Of a stretch of DNA of 64,000 nucleotides, positions 48,388 to 58,274 are shown in pieces. Under the pieces are notes generated by a model. That model was not told where the DNA came from and did not search any database. It saw only the letters and a program-made list of their open reading frames with translations. The translations under genes were made by a program, and so were the position numbers. Source of the DNA: Saprospirales bacterium (GTDB lineage Bacteria; Bacteroidota; Bacteroidia; Chitinophagales; Saprospiraceae); contig JADJBL010000028.1 in the NCBI GenBank assembly GCA_016703765.1, positions 7,660-71,659 of the forward strand, in the 5' to 3' direction. Each line of letters begins with the position of its first letter. The first letter of the stretch is position 1.

Positions 48388-49890
48388 TTACCAACCCGGG
48401 TTCTGATCCAACAGCGGGTTGGCATTCAGGGCCGAGGTCGGGATCGGGAACAGGAGGAAATGCTCGTCCACCGCCGGAGCCAGACCATGGGCCTGGGTGA
48501 AAGTGCCGAAGCGGATCATATCCTGCCTCCGATGGCCCTCCCAGGTCAATTCAAAACCCCTTTCGTTGTAGATGTCGTCGAGGGTCGGATCGGACGTCAG
48601 GGCATTGAGTCCCGCGCGCAGTCTTACCTCGTCGATAAAAGGTTTTGCGGTCCCGGCATTGCCCATTCGGGTATGGCATTCCGCTTTCATCAATAAAATA
48701 TCGGCATAGCGGTAGATGGGGAAGTCGTTGGAAGCCCCGCCGCTCGACTTGGGATCGACCGGCCAAAACTTGATATTCCGGGCGCCGGCGTTGGGCGGAG
48801 CGCCGGGGTTGTCGAGATTGGTGACCTCCAGGGTGTAGACGATAAAGCCGGTCGGCTGCGGACCCCAGGGATCCGGACCGTAGCGGAACTGCCTTTTACG
48901 GATATCGTTGTCGTCGAATTTTTCGACATATTCCTGCGGCACGATGGAGCCGTTCCAGGCGCCGTTTCCGGTGAGCAGGGTGCCGTCCGTGCCGCCCAGG
49001 CTTCGGATGGTAAAGATATTCCTGCCGACGATGTCGGCAGTGATATAGATAGCCAGGATGGTCTCGTCGTCCGGGCAAACATCGCCGAACAATTCGTAGT
49101 ATTTATAACCCAGGACGTTGTTGGCGTCGGCAGCTCCGGAATGCAGGGTATATCCGCCCTCGCTCACCTTGTCGCAGGCCTCCAGGCATTTGTCCCACAT
49201 GGCCGTGCCGGTGTAGACCTCCGCGTTCAGATACACCTTGGCCAGCAAAGCGTAGCCGGCCCATTTGTTAAACCTCCCGTAGTAGTCTCCTCCCCGGGTG
49301 GTTGACAGGTATTCGACATTCTCGGTCAGTTCGCTCACTACAAAATCGAACACATCTCTACGGCTCGCTTGTGGGATCTGATCCACGGGCAGGCTGTTTT
49401 CGGTGTAAAAGGGCACATCGCCCCAATCGTCTATCAGTAAGTAGTAGAAGAATGCCCTCAGCACCTTGGCCTCGGCGATTTTGGCCGGGTCGGCCTCGGC
49501 GGATTCCAGCTGCCCGATGGCGAGGTTGGCTTTGAAAATAGAGGCATAGAGCCAGTTCCAGGTAAAATTGATAAACCCGTCGGTGGGGAGCCATTGGCGG
49601 AGGTACAAGCGCGCAAAATCGAGCTCCCAGTCGCCCGTGGTGCGGTGCGGCACCACCTGCTCGTCGGATGACATGCAATTCAGGTCGTACCAGCCGCGGT
49701 CGGCCCCGGCGTAGCCCACGCCGTTCCAGTTGCCCGGTATTTGTGCATACACATTGGCCAGGGCCGCATCGGATCCCTCGGGGGATGCGTAAAAATCCTT
49801 GGCTGCGTATTTATCGTACACATGCTCTTCGACGTCGAGGCAGCCGGTAAAGAGCAAGATCGCAAGCGATGAAATGATTATCCTGTTCAT
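48388..49890 (-). CDS. susD: RagB/SusD family nutrient-uptake lipoprotein
   Basis: 500 residues. Lipobox FTGC near residue 17. The N-terminal SusD helical TPR-like scaffold carries YALLAKVYLNAEVY. The C-terminal SusD/RagB domain has YRYADILLMKAECHTRMG and FIDEVRLRAG, followed by ERGFELTWEGHRRQDMIRFG, all family hallmarks. It caps the SusC transporter and binds oligosaccharides or peptides at the surface. susC lies 21 nt upstream. Confidence 0.95.
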   Translation of the reverse strand: MNRIIISSLAILLFTGCLDVEEHVYDKYAAKDFYASPEGSDAALANVYAQIPGNWNGVGYAGADRGWYDLNCMSSDEQVVPHRTTGDWELDFARLYLRQWLPTDGFINFTWNWLYASIFKANLAIGQLESAEADPAKIAEAKVLRAFFYYLLIDDWGDVPFYTENSLPVDQIPQASRRDVFDFVVSELTENVEYLSTTRGGDYYGRFNKWAGYALLAKVYLNAEVYTGTAMWDKCLEACDKVSEGGYTLHSGAADANNVLGYKYYELFGDVCPDDETILAIYITADIVGRNIFTIRSLGGTDGTLLTGNGAWNGSIVPQEYVEKFDDNDIRKRQFRYGPDPWGPQPTGFIVYTLEVTNLDNPGAPPNAGARNIKFWPVDPKSSGGASNDFPIYRYADILLMKAECHTRMGNAGTAKPFIDEVRLRAGLNALTSDPTLDDIYNERGFELTWEGHRRQDMIRFGTFTQAHGLAPAVDEHFLLFPIPTSALNANPLLDQNPGW

Positions 49891-49911
49891 TGTTTTGATC
49901 TTTTTAATCGA

Positions 49912-52861
49912 CTAAAAAGTGATGTTTAAACCGATCGCCATATTCCTGGTGCGGGGGTAAATGCCCGCATCCCTCCGGATCCATTGCCGCCCGATACATT
50001 TAATTCGGGGTCGAGCCCGGTGTATTTCGTAAACACAGCCAGGTTGTTGCCGGTCAGCGACAGCCGCAGCGCTTGAATGTATTTGATACTGCCGGGTCGG
50101 AAAGTGTATCCCAGCGTCAGGTTGTCGAACCTAATGAAGGATCCATCTTCCAGCCACAGGTCGGACCCGTATTTGGAGGTGAAAAGGCCCGTTTCCACAG
50201 CACTTTTGAGCAAATTGGATTTCCCCAGGTTTTCAAAATAGCTGAAACTCGTTTTGATGCTGTTGTAGATCTTGTTTCCACCCGACCCGCGCCAGAGCAT
50301 GGACAGGTCGAAGCCTTTATAGCGAATGGAAGGAAAGAAAGCAAAAGTGTAAGTCGGCAGGGCAGAGCCCGCAAAATATCGGTCCGGACTCCGGTCGCCC
50401 TGGTCGATGATGCCGTTGCCGTCCATATCGACGACCAGTTCTTCGTTGGTGCCTTCCTCTTTTCCTTCGTGTTTGAGGATGTTGAACGTGCCAATGGGCT
50501 GCCCTTCGATCAGATAGGCGTTGAAGCCCATGCCCACGTAGTCGGTATTGACTGGAATGCCGTTGATGTCTCCGCTCAGGCTCAGGACCTCGTTGCGAAG
50601 GAGAGATACATTACCCCCCAGCGCCAGTTCAAGGTCCCTGCCTTGCAGGGCGATCCAGTTAAGGGAAAGTTCGACCCCCTCGTTTATCAGGCTGCCCACA
50701 TTGGCGACTACCGACCCGAAGGGGTAGGGCGGTTGGGGAACCGTGTAATTAAACAACAAGTTTTCGGTGGTGGCGCTGAACACATCCGCCGCGCCGCTCA
50801 GGCGACCGCGGAACAGTTCGAAATCGAGACCAATATTGGTCTGGTAGCGGGTTTCCCAGCGCAGATCGTCGTTCGAGTTTTGCGTAACGCCAAAGTTGGT
50901 GATCAGTCCTCCGTTGAAGAAAATGGTGCCCGAGAGGCCCACCAACTGCAGGGAATTTTGAGGATACAGCCCCTGCTGGTTGCCGGTGATGCCATAGCCA
51001 GCCCTGAGTTTCAGGTAGCTGATGAAATCCAGGTTTTCCATGAAGGGTTCTTCGGAAATCCGCCAGGCGGCCGAAACGGAGGGGAAGCTACCCCATTTGT
51101 TGTTGGTTCCAAACACGGAGGAGCCGTCCTGGCGAAAACTTGCCGTGAGCAGGTATTTATCCGCAAAGGAATAATTGAGGCGACCGAGGAAAGAGATGAG
51201 GGTACGGTCGTTTTTGTAGGAAGAAATATCCCCCGGCAGCACCTCGCTGATCGATCCCAATTGCAGGGCGTGGAACGTGGTAATGTCGCTGATAAAATTG
51301 CGGCCCTGGGCGAAATTGCCCGTATAGGTCTGGTTTTGCCACTCGTACACGGCCAGGGCCTTCACTTGATGGCGGGAAAAGCTTTTTTCAAAAGTCAGGC
51401 TGGCATTCATCAGTTTCTCGTCCTGGAGGTTGGTCCTGATATTTCCAATGCCGTTGTAGTCGATGGCGTCCGGTATGGTGGACCTTGCCGGGGCGTAATA
51501 CCCTCCGAAGTCGTCCACCCTGCGCCAACTGCCGAACCACCCGATGCTCAGGCCTTTTAGTACCTCCAGATCGGCTTTGAAACTGCCGAAGAGGTTATTG
51601 GTCTCGTTTTCATTGGCAACGGTTTCGGCTACTGCATACGGGTTGATGTACTGGAATACATTTACATCGAAAAAGTAGCTTCCGTCTTCGAAGTAAATCG
51701 GGTCGGTCGGTTTGGAAATGTAGGCATTGCTGATCAGGTTGGCCCGGAATGCGGCCCGTCCCACTCCTGTGGGGCTCCATATATTTTTCCTGATCCCGCT
51801 GCTTAGATGGACATTAAAATTTAGCCGGTCGTTCAGGGCCTTTTGGTTGGCCTGGATGCGGGCGATGTAGTTATTGCTGGTGGAATTGATGACCACCCCT
51901 TCCTGCAGGATTGCCGAAACCGAGGCCCGGTAATTAAAATTGCTGGCGCCTCCTCCCATCGAAAGGGTATGGTTTTGGGTATTGCCGGTCTGCGTCAGCA
52001 GGTCGTACCAGTCGGTGTTGCCCCCGTGATCCGTAGAGGAAGGAACGCCCCAGACCTGGGCCTGTTCTCTCCATTCACTCGCGTCGAGCATCTCCAGCTG
52101 ATTGGCCAGGACATCGACGGACATGATTCCGCTGTATTCGATGGCCACCCGGCCTTCCTTGTTTTTCTTGGTGGTGACGAGGATGACGCCGGGCGCTCCC
52201 CGCGACCCGTAAATAGCCGTGGCAGATGCGTCTTTCAACACGTCGATCGACTCGATCTCGCTCGGTGGCACCTGCCGCAGCAAGTCCAGGTTTCCCTGTA
52301 TGCCGTCGATCCCCACCAGCGGATCGTTCCCGCCGATCAAAGAGGTGATGCCTCTGATCCGTACCCCGGGATTGGTACCCGGCTCGCTGCCAATTTGTGT
52401 CACACTGACCCCTGCGGCCCGTCCGGAGATCTGCTGCAAGGGGTTGGTGATGGCGCCCTGGTTAAATCTTTCGAAGTGACCTGCGAAACGGCGCCGGTCA
52501 CGTCTTTCTTCCCCTGGGTGCCGTATCCCACCACGACGACCTCTTCCAGGAATTTTCCCGCTACAAGTGTGATGTCATAATAGGTCTGAGCGGTAACGGC
52601 AACTTCCAGCGCCTGGTATCCCGTGTAGGAGACCATCAGCACGTCGCCGGTACTGGCTTGTAAGGAGAAGCTGCCGTCCAGTTCCGTGATGGTTCCGGCA
52701 GAAGTCCCTCTAATCTGAATGTTCGCCCCGATGAGGGGTTCGTACGTTTCCGCATCGGAAACCTTGCCCGATATGGTTTGTTGCGCCTGGGCCATATTCA
52801 GGCCGGCTAGCGCCAGCAGAATGAACAGCCCTCTGCACAGGATTTGGTAATTGATACGCAT
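49912..52861 (-). CDS. susC: SusC/RagA TonB-linked outer-membrane transporter, two frameshifts
   Basis: The ATG at 52861 opens a signal peptide. The N-terminal carboxypeptidase-like domain (ISGKVSDAETYEPLIGANI) and the SusC hinge FLEEVVVVGYGTQGKKDVTGAV are intact. At 52464-52466 one T is missing (TTT for TTTT); repair gives KDFNQGAITNPLQQISGRAAG. At 49971-49973 one G is missing; repair gives GDAGIYPRTRNMAIGLNITF, the normal barrel end, with stop at 49912. The repaired length is 983 residues. It works with the SusD gene downstream, and DUF6377 upstream is the likely regulator. Confidence 0.88.
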
Positions 52862-53071
52862 AAATTATTCCCTTAAATGCATGGAGAAAAAGTTACATGA
52901 TAAACCCTACAATGTTACCCTATACCCGCCGGTATCCGAAAATGTAAGGGATCAGTATAGAAGAAAGTTTGGGGGAAAATTTATAAATAATTGGCTAATA
53001 GGCAATTGGAGTATTGCTGAAGGATTGGGAATATAAATGATTTATTGGCGAAAAGGCGGCTAAAACTACAC
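52862..53071. other. susC upstream region
   Basis: 210 nt AT-rich leader between the susC start and the hairpin at 53072. No gene is credible and no exact TAnnTTTG element was found, so the susC promoter is not located. Confidence 0.4.
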
Positions 53072-53135
53072 CTTAGCGTTCTTAGCGTCTTTGCGGTTTA
53101 AATTTCATAACCGCTAGGGCGCAAAGAACGCTAAG
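53072..53135. repeat. NCGCWAAG-family hairpin (copy 4, inverted order)
   Basis: Arms 53072-53098 and 53109-53135 match at 23 of 27 positions. Here the GCGGTT/AACCGC ends face the loop, opposite to the other three copies, so the unit can pair in either orientation. It lies between the DUF6377 stop and the susC leader. Confidence 0.82.
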
Positions 53136-53174
53136 CGACCGCCGCTCAAACCCGGAAATTATTTCCATAACGAT

Positions 53175-54794
53175 CTAGGGCGTAGCCTGAATCTCCAGAA
53201 TCTTTTTCTCGAACCGATCGCTGGGTATTCTGGATTTGCTTTTCACCCGGCTTCGGTAGGCGTAGATCGTGTTGACGGAATAGCCCAGAATATTTGCCAG
53301 GGAATTGCTGTCGGTAATGCCCATCCGGATCAGGGCGAAAATGCGCAGTTCGGTGTTAAGCAACTGGTCTTTTTCCAGCTTGATCCGGTTGTCCTCGTCG
53401 AAATGGGCATTAAAGGCCTCCACAAAGTTTGGAAAGAGCTTGAGGAATACCTTGTCGAAGCTGTAATAGAGCTCCTCTCGTTCCTTTTTTAAGTTCAGCC
53501 CGTTCAGGAGGTGGTGGATCTCCTCGAATTGCCGGTTGATGAGCTTGCGGTCCACCGAGCGTTTGAATGTTTCGATCTTTTCGAGGTATTCGGAGTTGAT
53601 ATTGAAAAAGTAGCCGATATACTCCTCTTTAATCTTGTTGGCCTCCGAAAGGTGTCTGTTGCTCTCCACTAGGTTGTCGTTCATTTGCCGGAGCACGAGG
53701 TCCTTGCGGCGCAGTTTTTTAAACTGAAACCAGGTGATCAGGGCCAGGGCGATCGTCAGGACGGACAAGGCGGAGATGCCGATGGCGTACTTCAGTATGG
53801 ACCTTCGCTGTTGGTCGATATTTACGATGCGCGCCGAGGCGATGACCGGCAGGATGGCCCCCACCTGGATCTTTCGCTGTTTGGCGCCGTAGAAGTCCGC
53901 ATCGTCCATGGCCTGCCGGATGTACCGGTAGGCCGTTTCCACCTCTCCGCGGCGAAAGAGTAGTTCCGCCAGGTTCGTCATGGCGGTGGTTTCTTTCACG
54001 GCCGATTTGATGTCCGAAATAGAGGCCTGGGCCAGGAGTTCGATCGCCCGGGTGGTATCGCCGAGCTGGAGTTGCAGGTAGCTCAGGGTGGAAGTGGCGA
54101 TCGCGAATTGATTGCCGCTCAGCTCGATGTCTCCCCGAAGCAGTTGGTCGAGGTACCCGCTTGCGCTTTCATACTTATGGGCCCGGAGGTTTTGAAGGCT
54201 TTTCAGGTAAAGAAAATGGTAGGAGCTCGAATCGGACAGGCTAGTGGCGGTCTCGATGTATTGCTCCGCCCGGTTTCCGTATATTTTGCCGTAGTAGGTG
54301 TCCCTGTTAAAATCGTTGATGTCGTATAGCGCCCTGGCCATCACCGCGCAATAGGCCACCTTCGAGGAGTCGTGCAGCTCTTCAAATCGGACCGTTTGGA
54401 GGGTGTCGAAAGTTTCTTTAAACATGCCGGCCGATAGGGTAGCGAATCCCATCTGGATCTTCGCGTAGCCGATCTTCTCCGGGTCCCGGAGCTGATAGGC
54501 CACCCCGATCAGCTTATTGGCGTATGCGAAAGCCGAGTCGTAGACAAAGGCGCGGTAGTGGTGGTAAAGCCCGTTGAGAATGTCGAATTTCAGTTCCGGA
54601 TTCCCTTCCTGATTGGCTTCGAGCCAGGTTTTCTGCTTTTGTATGGCCTCCTGCTTATCGTCCAGGAAAACTTCTTTGTATTGAAGGGCTTTATCCAGCT
54701 TTTTCAGGGCTGGGGTTTGGTTTTCCTGGGCGGTTGCAGGGGTTGCAACCAAGGTGAGCAAGACTAATAATAACGCTCTTGAGATTTCTTTCAA
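53175..54794 (-). CDS. DUF6377 TPR transmembrane regulator
   Basis: 539 residues. A signal-like first helix, then TPR-like repeats to about 320, one TM helix at 333-355, a coiled coil, and a C-terminal helix-turn-helix (about 480-520, NTELRIFALIRMGITDSNSLANILGYSVNTIYAYRSRV) of LuxR type. This is the DUF6377 layout seen beside SusCD pairs, where it is thought to sense ligand in the periplasm and control transcription. The start is TTG and overlaps the previous stop (TTGA). Confidence 0.85.
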   Translation of the reverse strand: MKEISRALLLVLLTLVATPATAQENQTPALKKLDKALQYKEVFLDDKQEAIQKQKTWLEANQEGNPELKFDILNGLYHHYRAFVYDSAFAYANKLIGVAYQLRDPEKIGYAKIQMGFATLSAGMFKETFDTLQTVRFEELHDSSKVAYCAVMARALYDINDFNRDTYYGKIYGNRAEQYIETATSLSDSSSYHFLYLKSLQNLRAHKYESASGYLDQLLRGDIELSGNQFAIATSTLSYLQLQLGDTTRAIELLAQASISDIKSAVKETTAMTNLAELLFRRGEVETAYRYIRQAMDDADFYGAKQRKIQVGAILPVIASARIVNIDQQRRSILKYAIGISALSVLTIALALITWFQFKKLRRKDLVLRQMNDNLVESNRHLSEANKIKEEYIGYFFNINSEYLEKIETFKRSVDRKLINRQFEEIHHLLNGLNLKKEREELYYSFDKVFLKLFPNFVEAFNAHFDEDNRIKLEKDQLLNTELRIFALIRMGITDSNSLANILGYSVNTIYAYRSRVKSKSRIPSDRFEKKILEIQATP

Positions 54795-55096
54795 TACCTT
54801 GGATTGCCTTTAGGCTTTCGGCCATGTTTCCTTTCATACTCTTTGATATGCTCTTTCTCAATTCTTCTGGCTTCCTTTTTGCCCGGAATATCAAAAATCA
54901 AAATCCTGCCAAAAAAGCGCACCCACTCGAAAAGCCGATTCAGGTAGTTGACTTGTTGCCGCATTCTATCTGACATTCCATCATCGCCGATCGGATCGCA
55001 GCTAATACCGTATTTAAAGGTATCCTCGCCAATTTTGTCCACGATTTCGTAGAGATGGTTTGGCTTTTTGCTTTCGTTTGAATTGTGGTGAGGCAT
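54791..55096 (-). CDS. GIY-YIG-like nuclease domain protein, RHS-tip type
   Basis: 101 residues, no signal peptide. The fold pattern is LYEIVD (15-20), KYGIS (28-32), Arg at 44/46 and Glu at 75/80, consistent with a GIY-YIG nuclease (Tyr, Tyr-Gly, Arg, Glu). It ends EYERKHGRKPKGNPRY. I associate this type of domain with the C-terminal toxin tips of RHS-repeat proteins in Bacteroidota. It stands alone here, 2 nt after a DUF4240-like gene. A toxin role is inferred and the family match is from memory. Confidence 0.55.
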   Translation of the reverse strand: MPHHNSNESKKPNHLYEIVDKIGEDTFKYGISCDPIGDDGMSDRMRQQVNYLNRLFEWVRFFGRILIFDIPGKKEARRIEKEHIKEYERKHGRKPKGNPRY

Positions 55097-55098
55097 CC

Positions 55099-55665
55099 TT
55101 AATTATTTCCAGGCTTCTTTATTGCTAAAGGTTTCATAACTGAGGGTGGGTAGTATTCAAATTTCCTTCCGGTCTTCACCTCGTATGCCATACCAGCCAA
55201 ACTCAAAAGCGATTCAAAACTGATTTCATCGGGGAATTCGGCTGGATTGTTTAAAACCTTTTCAAAGAATTCTTTCCCCTCTGCGACCACGGCGCATCGA
55301 ATGTATAAAAAATCATCTACGGAAAGGTAGTCATCTCCTTCATTGGCCAAATATGCATCGCCATGAGCTCGTGTATCTAACTGATACAGTTTTTCAGAAA
55401 GCTTATCGGCGAAAAGATAAATGTTCACAACCGGCATGGCCGATAACAACGCCACTGCAGGAGCCATGATCTCGTCTGAATCTTCCTTCGACCAGTCAAA
55501 AGCCTGAATTATTTGCCAAAACTGTTCATCGGTGAACAACTCTGCCTGATCCTTTTTTTCAAATATACGTATTTCGACCTCCGAAGAATCCGAGATCATT
55601 TGACCTAAATCGCGAAAAAACTGGCTGTTTAGATCGTGTATGTTGACTTTTAGGACGGTTGTCAT
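55099..55665 (-). CDS. DUF4240-like protein, candidate immunity partner
   Basis: 188 residues from ATG 55665. Acidic, cytoplasmic. The body has FTDEQFWQIIQAFDW, a DDFLYIRCAVVAEGKEFFEKVL segment and LLSLAGMAYEVKTG, consistent with DUF4240. Acidic cytoplasmic proteins of this type are often immunity proteins to nucleases. It precedes the GIY-YIG-like gene by 2 nt, and a promoter element lies 31 nt upstream. The immunity role is inferred from acidity and position. Confidence 0.55.
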   Translation of the reverse strand: MTTVLKVNIHDLNSQFFRDLGQMISDSSEVEIRIFEKKDQAELFTDEQFWQIIQAFDWSKEDSDEIMAPAVALLSAMPVVNIYLFADKLSEKLYQLDTRAHGDAYLANEGDDYLSVDDFLYIRCAVVAEGKEFFEKVLNNPAEFPDEISFESLLSLAGMAYEVKTGRKFEYYPPSVMKPLAIKKPGNN

Positions 55666-55696
55666 TTCAACGGTTTTAAAGAACAAGGAATGCCTA

Positions 55697-55704
55697 CAAA
55701 TATA
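55697..55704 (-). promoter_or_regulatory. Candidate -7 promoter element (TATATTTG)
   Basis: TAnnTTTG match on the minus strand, 31 nt upstream of the DUF4240-like start. It could drive the DUF4240, GIY-YIG and DUF6377 genes together. Confidence 0.45.
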
Positions 55705-55759
55705 GGACTTTTAAGAACAATAAACCACCCCGTGTATCCGCTTCTGTTTGCTTAAAACC

Positions 55760-58075
55760 TCAATTCACTTTATGAAATTTCCCCATATAATCCCGGTTAA
55801 ATCGCTGAATGGCTTCTCCGACCAACTGCTGAGTCACCGCGGCGCGGTTTTGGGGATTGGCCGAGGGGATCTTGAAGCCTGGGTCGAGCTCGAAGCTGTA
55901 CACCTTCTCATAGGTCTTTTGGGAAAGCGGGTTCGGCTCCGCTACCTGATGGGTCTCGTCGCCCGTATCCTTCTTTTCGCAGACGGTCTTGATCGTCATT
56001 TCGTACTCCACGCAGGTGGCGTAAAAGAAGATTTTCCGGGGCTTGTTGCTCAGGAGCAGTTCCAGGAATTTTTCAAAGGCGACGTTCGACCAGTCGGAAG
56101 TGGCCTGGTCGTAAGCCATCTCAGGTAGTTTCTCCCCGACCATTGCCAGCACCTTGCCAAGCGCGTTCATCGCCCCACCGGCGGTCTTTTGCACGAGATA
56201 TTCCGTGCCCATTATGGACCCGGCCTGGATGCCCATTCCCGCCATCTGAATCTGGTTGACCCAGTTGAGCCCGTCCAGCACGGCGGTCGCCTTGGCCTTC
56301 ATGCTTTCAAACGATTCGGGCGTGTAGGGATCCACGGCCAGTTTGATGTCTTTGATCTCTGTGATGGCGTAGTATCGTTCGATCAGGGGAGGGGGCGCCT
56401 GGAAGTTCTCGCAGAGGTCCAGCGGCTTTGCGTTGGCGCTACGGATGATTTCCGACATGGCATTGTTGTGCGTCTTGAGCTTATTGATGGCGCTATGCAG
56501 AGAGGTGTTTGCCTGGGCGAATTTCCCGTGGGCCTCCCGGAATTGCTCCGCCCGCATCAATTGATCTCCCGCTACCACCTGAATGCCGGCCTGGGTCACC
56601 AGGTCATTGGCTTCCGGCCAGAGTTTGGAGGCCTGGTTGTATTGTTCGAGCTCGGGTTCGGTGCCGTGGTGGGTTTGAATGGCCTCGTAGGCCTCCTTTT
56701 TCAGGGAAGAAGCGAGATCGCTCAGCTCCCGGTATTCCTTCAGCAGGCGTTCGTAGTCCTCCCTTTCCTGTTTGGCGATCTCCTGCTCCCGGATCTTGGT
56801 CTTGCAGAGCTCGTCGCGCTCCTTGATCTCCTCTCGTTTCGCTTCGAGGGCCTCTTCCTCTGCCTCGCAGGCCTCCAATTCGGCTTTCAAAAGATCGATC
56901 TCGCCGCCCAGGCGTTTGGACTCCTGGTTGGCGGCGGTGGCTTTTTCACTTTCCTCTTTCTGGATGGCCTGTTGTTCGCGTATTTTTTCGCCATAGGCGC
57001 CGTAGGACTGAAACACCGAACCAAAGCTGTGGCCGTTCATGCCGGGAAAGGACTGGATCTTCGCCTCCAACGCCTGCGCATTGTTGAATGCGATATAAAC
57101 CCCTCCCGAGCCCACGTACTGCATGCCCGGAGGAATGCTCTCTTTCGAATCGTAGATCATACCGGCCGGTTGAAGGGTGTTGAGCCAGTTTTTCAGGTTG
57201 TCGGCCGCTTGCTGAAGCGAGGCTTCTTTGGCTTTGGCCGATTCAGTCTTGGCCCTGGCTTCGTCGCGCCGGGCGCCCGCCTCGCCGCGTTTGGCGTTCA
57301 GGCTTTCGATCTGTATTTCGAGTCCGTCGCATCGCTTGCGGGTGGCTTCGAAGGAGGAGGCCCATTTCCGGGACAGCTTGAGCAGTTCCTCGCATTCCTC
57401 TACCACGGAGCGCGGCACTTCTTCCTTGGAAGGCTTTGTGCCCGGCGTCGGGCTTTTCAAAATTTTGGCGTCTGCCGGAAGCCGGATCTTATCCGCCGGG
57501 ATCGGGACATTGATCTGGACGCTGGTAGCGATCCGGGTCACTTTCGAGCCCATGAAATTGCCGTCTTCTTTCAACACGATGGCCGTGTCCTTCCACACGG
57601 AAGCCGTCGTGCCCAGGGCGGAAATATACCAGACCTGGCAAGGGTGTCCCAGGACGGTTTCGTTGCCGCGCTGTTCCGCGGCGCCCCTTTCGTAGAGCAT
57701 TTGAGCCGCCAGGCCGAGCTTGTGGGTTTCCATATAATCCGGCAAGCCCTTCATCATGGGGTTGGTGAATGCGGTGCCCTGTTTGGTGTTCATATCCACA
57801 TTGTAGAGCCATTCGCCGTCGATATACGCCAGGTTTTCCGAGCTGGATTTCATGCCTCCGAAGCTGGTCGTGGTGTGCTCATAGCGTGCTTCCCGCCAGC
57901 CCCATTTATCGAAATAGACCGTCCAGGTCCCGGTGGTATTGCCGGTCAGTTTGTATTCGATGATGCCCGATTCTACGCCGTAGCGGCGGTAGCCAAGGTC
58001 GAGCATTTGATTGGCGTCGAGTTGGGAGAAAGCGGGGGAGGGGAGGAGGAGGAGAATGAATAGGAGGGAGCGCAT
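55760..58075 (-). CDS. Secreted coiled-coil protein, hypothetical
   Basis: 771 residues. Signal peptide 1-18 (LLFILLLLPSPAFSQ). Residues about 20-205 are beta-rich (GTWTVYFDKWGWREARYEH, LAYIDGEWLYNVDM), loosely like DUF4412 or LolA-type folds. Residues about 215-510 are mostly coiled coil with many Glu/Lys. The C-terminal 250 residues are helical with a short hydrophobic stretch near 620. No catalytic motif is recognised. Located upstream of the DUF4240/GIY-YIG genes but with its own promoter element, so the link is uncertain. Confidence 0.68.
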   Translation of the reverse strand: MRSLLFILLLLPSPAFSQLDANQMLDLGYRRYGVESGIIEYKLTGNTTGTWTVYFDKWGWREARYEHTTTSFGGMKSSSENLAYIDGEWLYNVDMNTKQGTAFTNPMMKGLPDYMETHKLGLAAQMLYERGAAEQRGNETVLGHPCQVWYISALGTTASVWKDTAIVLKEDGNFMGSKVTRIATSVQINVPIPADKIRLPADAKILKSPTPGTKPSKEEVPRSVVEECEELLKLSRKWASSFEATRKRCDGLEIQIESLNAKRGEAGARRDEARAKTESAKAKEASLQQAADNLKNWLNTLQPAGMIYDSKESIPPGMQYVGSGGVYIAFNNAQALEAKIQSFPGMNGHSFGSVFQSYGAYGEKIREQQAIQKEESEKATAANQESKRLGGEIDLLKAELEACEAEEEALEAKREEIKERDELCKTKIREQEIAKQEREDYERLLKEYRELSDLASSLKKEAYEAIQTHHGTEPELEQYNQASKLWPEANDLVTQAGIQVVAGDQLMRAEQFREAHGKFAQANTSLHSAINKLKTHNNAMSEIIRSANAKPLDLCENFQAPPPLIERYYAITEIKDIKLAVDPYTPESFESMKAKATAVLDGLNWVNQIQMAGMGIQAGSIMGTEYLVQKTAGGAMNALGKVLAMVGEKLPEMAYDQATSDWSNVAFEKFLELLLSNKPRKIFFYATCVEYEMTIKTVCEKKDTGDETHQVAEPNPLSQKTYEKVYSFELDPGFKIPSANPQNRAAVTQQLVGEAIQRFNRDYMGKFHKVN

Positions 58076-58104
58076 GGTTTGGGGATTTGGGCAGTTCGTA
58101 TTTT

Positions 58105-58112
58105 CAAATCTA
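58105..58112 (-). promoter_or_regulatory. Candidate -7 promoter element (TAGATTTG)
   Basis: TAnnTTTG match on the minus strand, 29 nt upstream of the coiled-coil protein start. Confidence 0.42.
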
Positions 58113-58240
58113 CGAAAAAATGGATTCCAGGGCTTGGCTTCAAAATTTACGAGTCAAATTACAAACAAACTCTCTAGAACCCTACATAAGCAGATATTCT
58201 ATGACGCCAGTAATCGAATTTACCGAAAACCAATCCATAT

Positions 58241-58248
58241 TAATTTTG
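58241..58248 (+). promoter_or_regulatory. Candidate -7 promoter element (TAATTTTG)
   Basis: TAnnTTTG match 26 nt upstream of the SDR start codon. Confidence 0.45.
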
Positions 58249-58274
58249 TTAGGGTGCAATAAATTCAGTATTTC

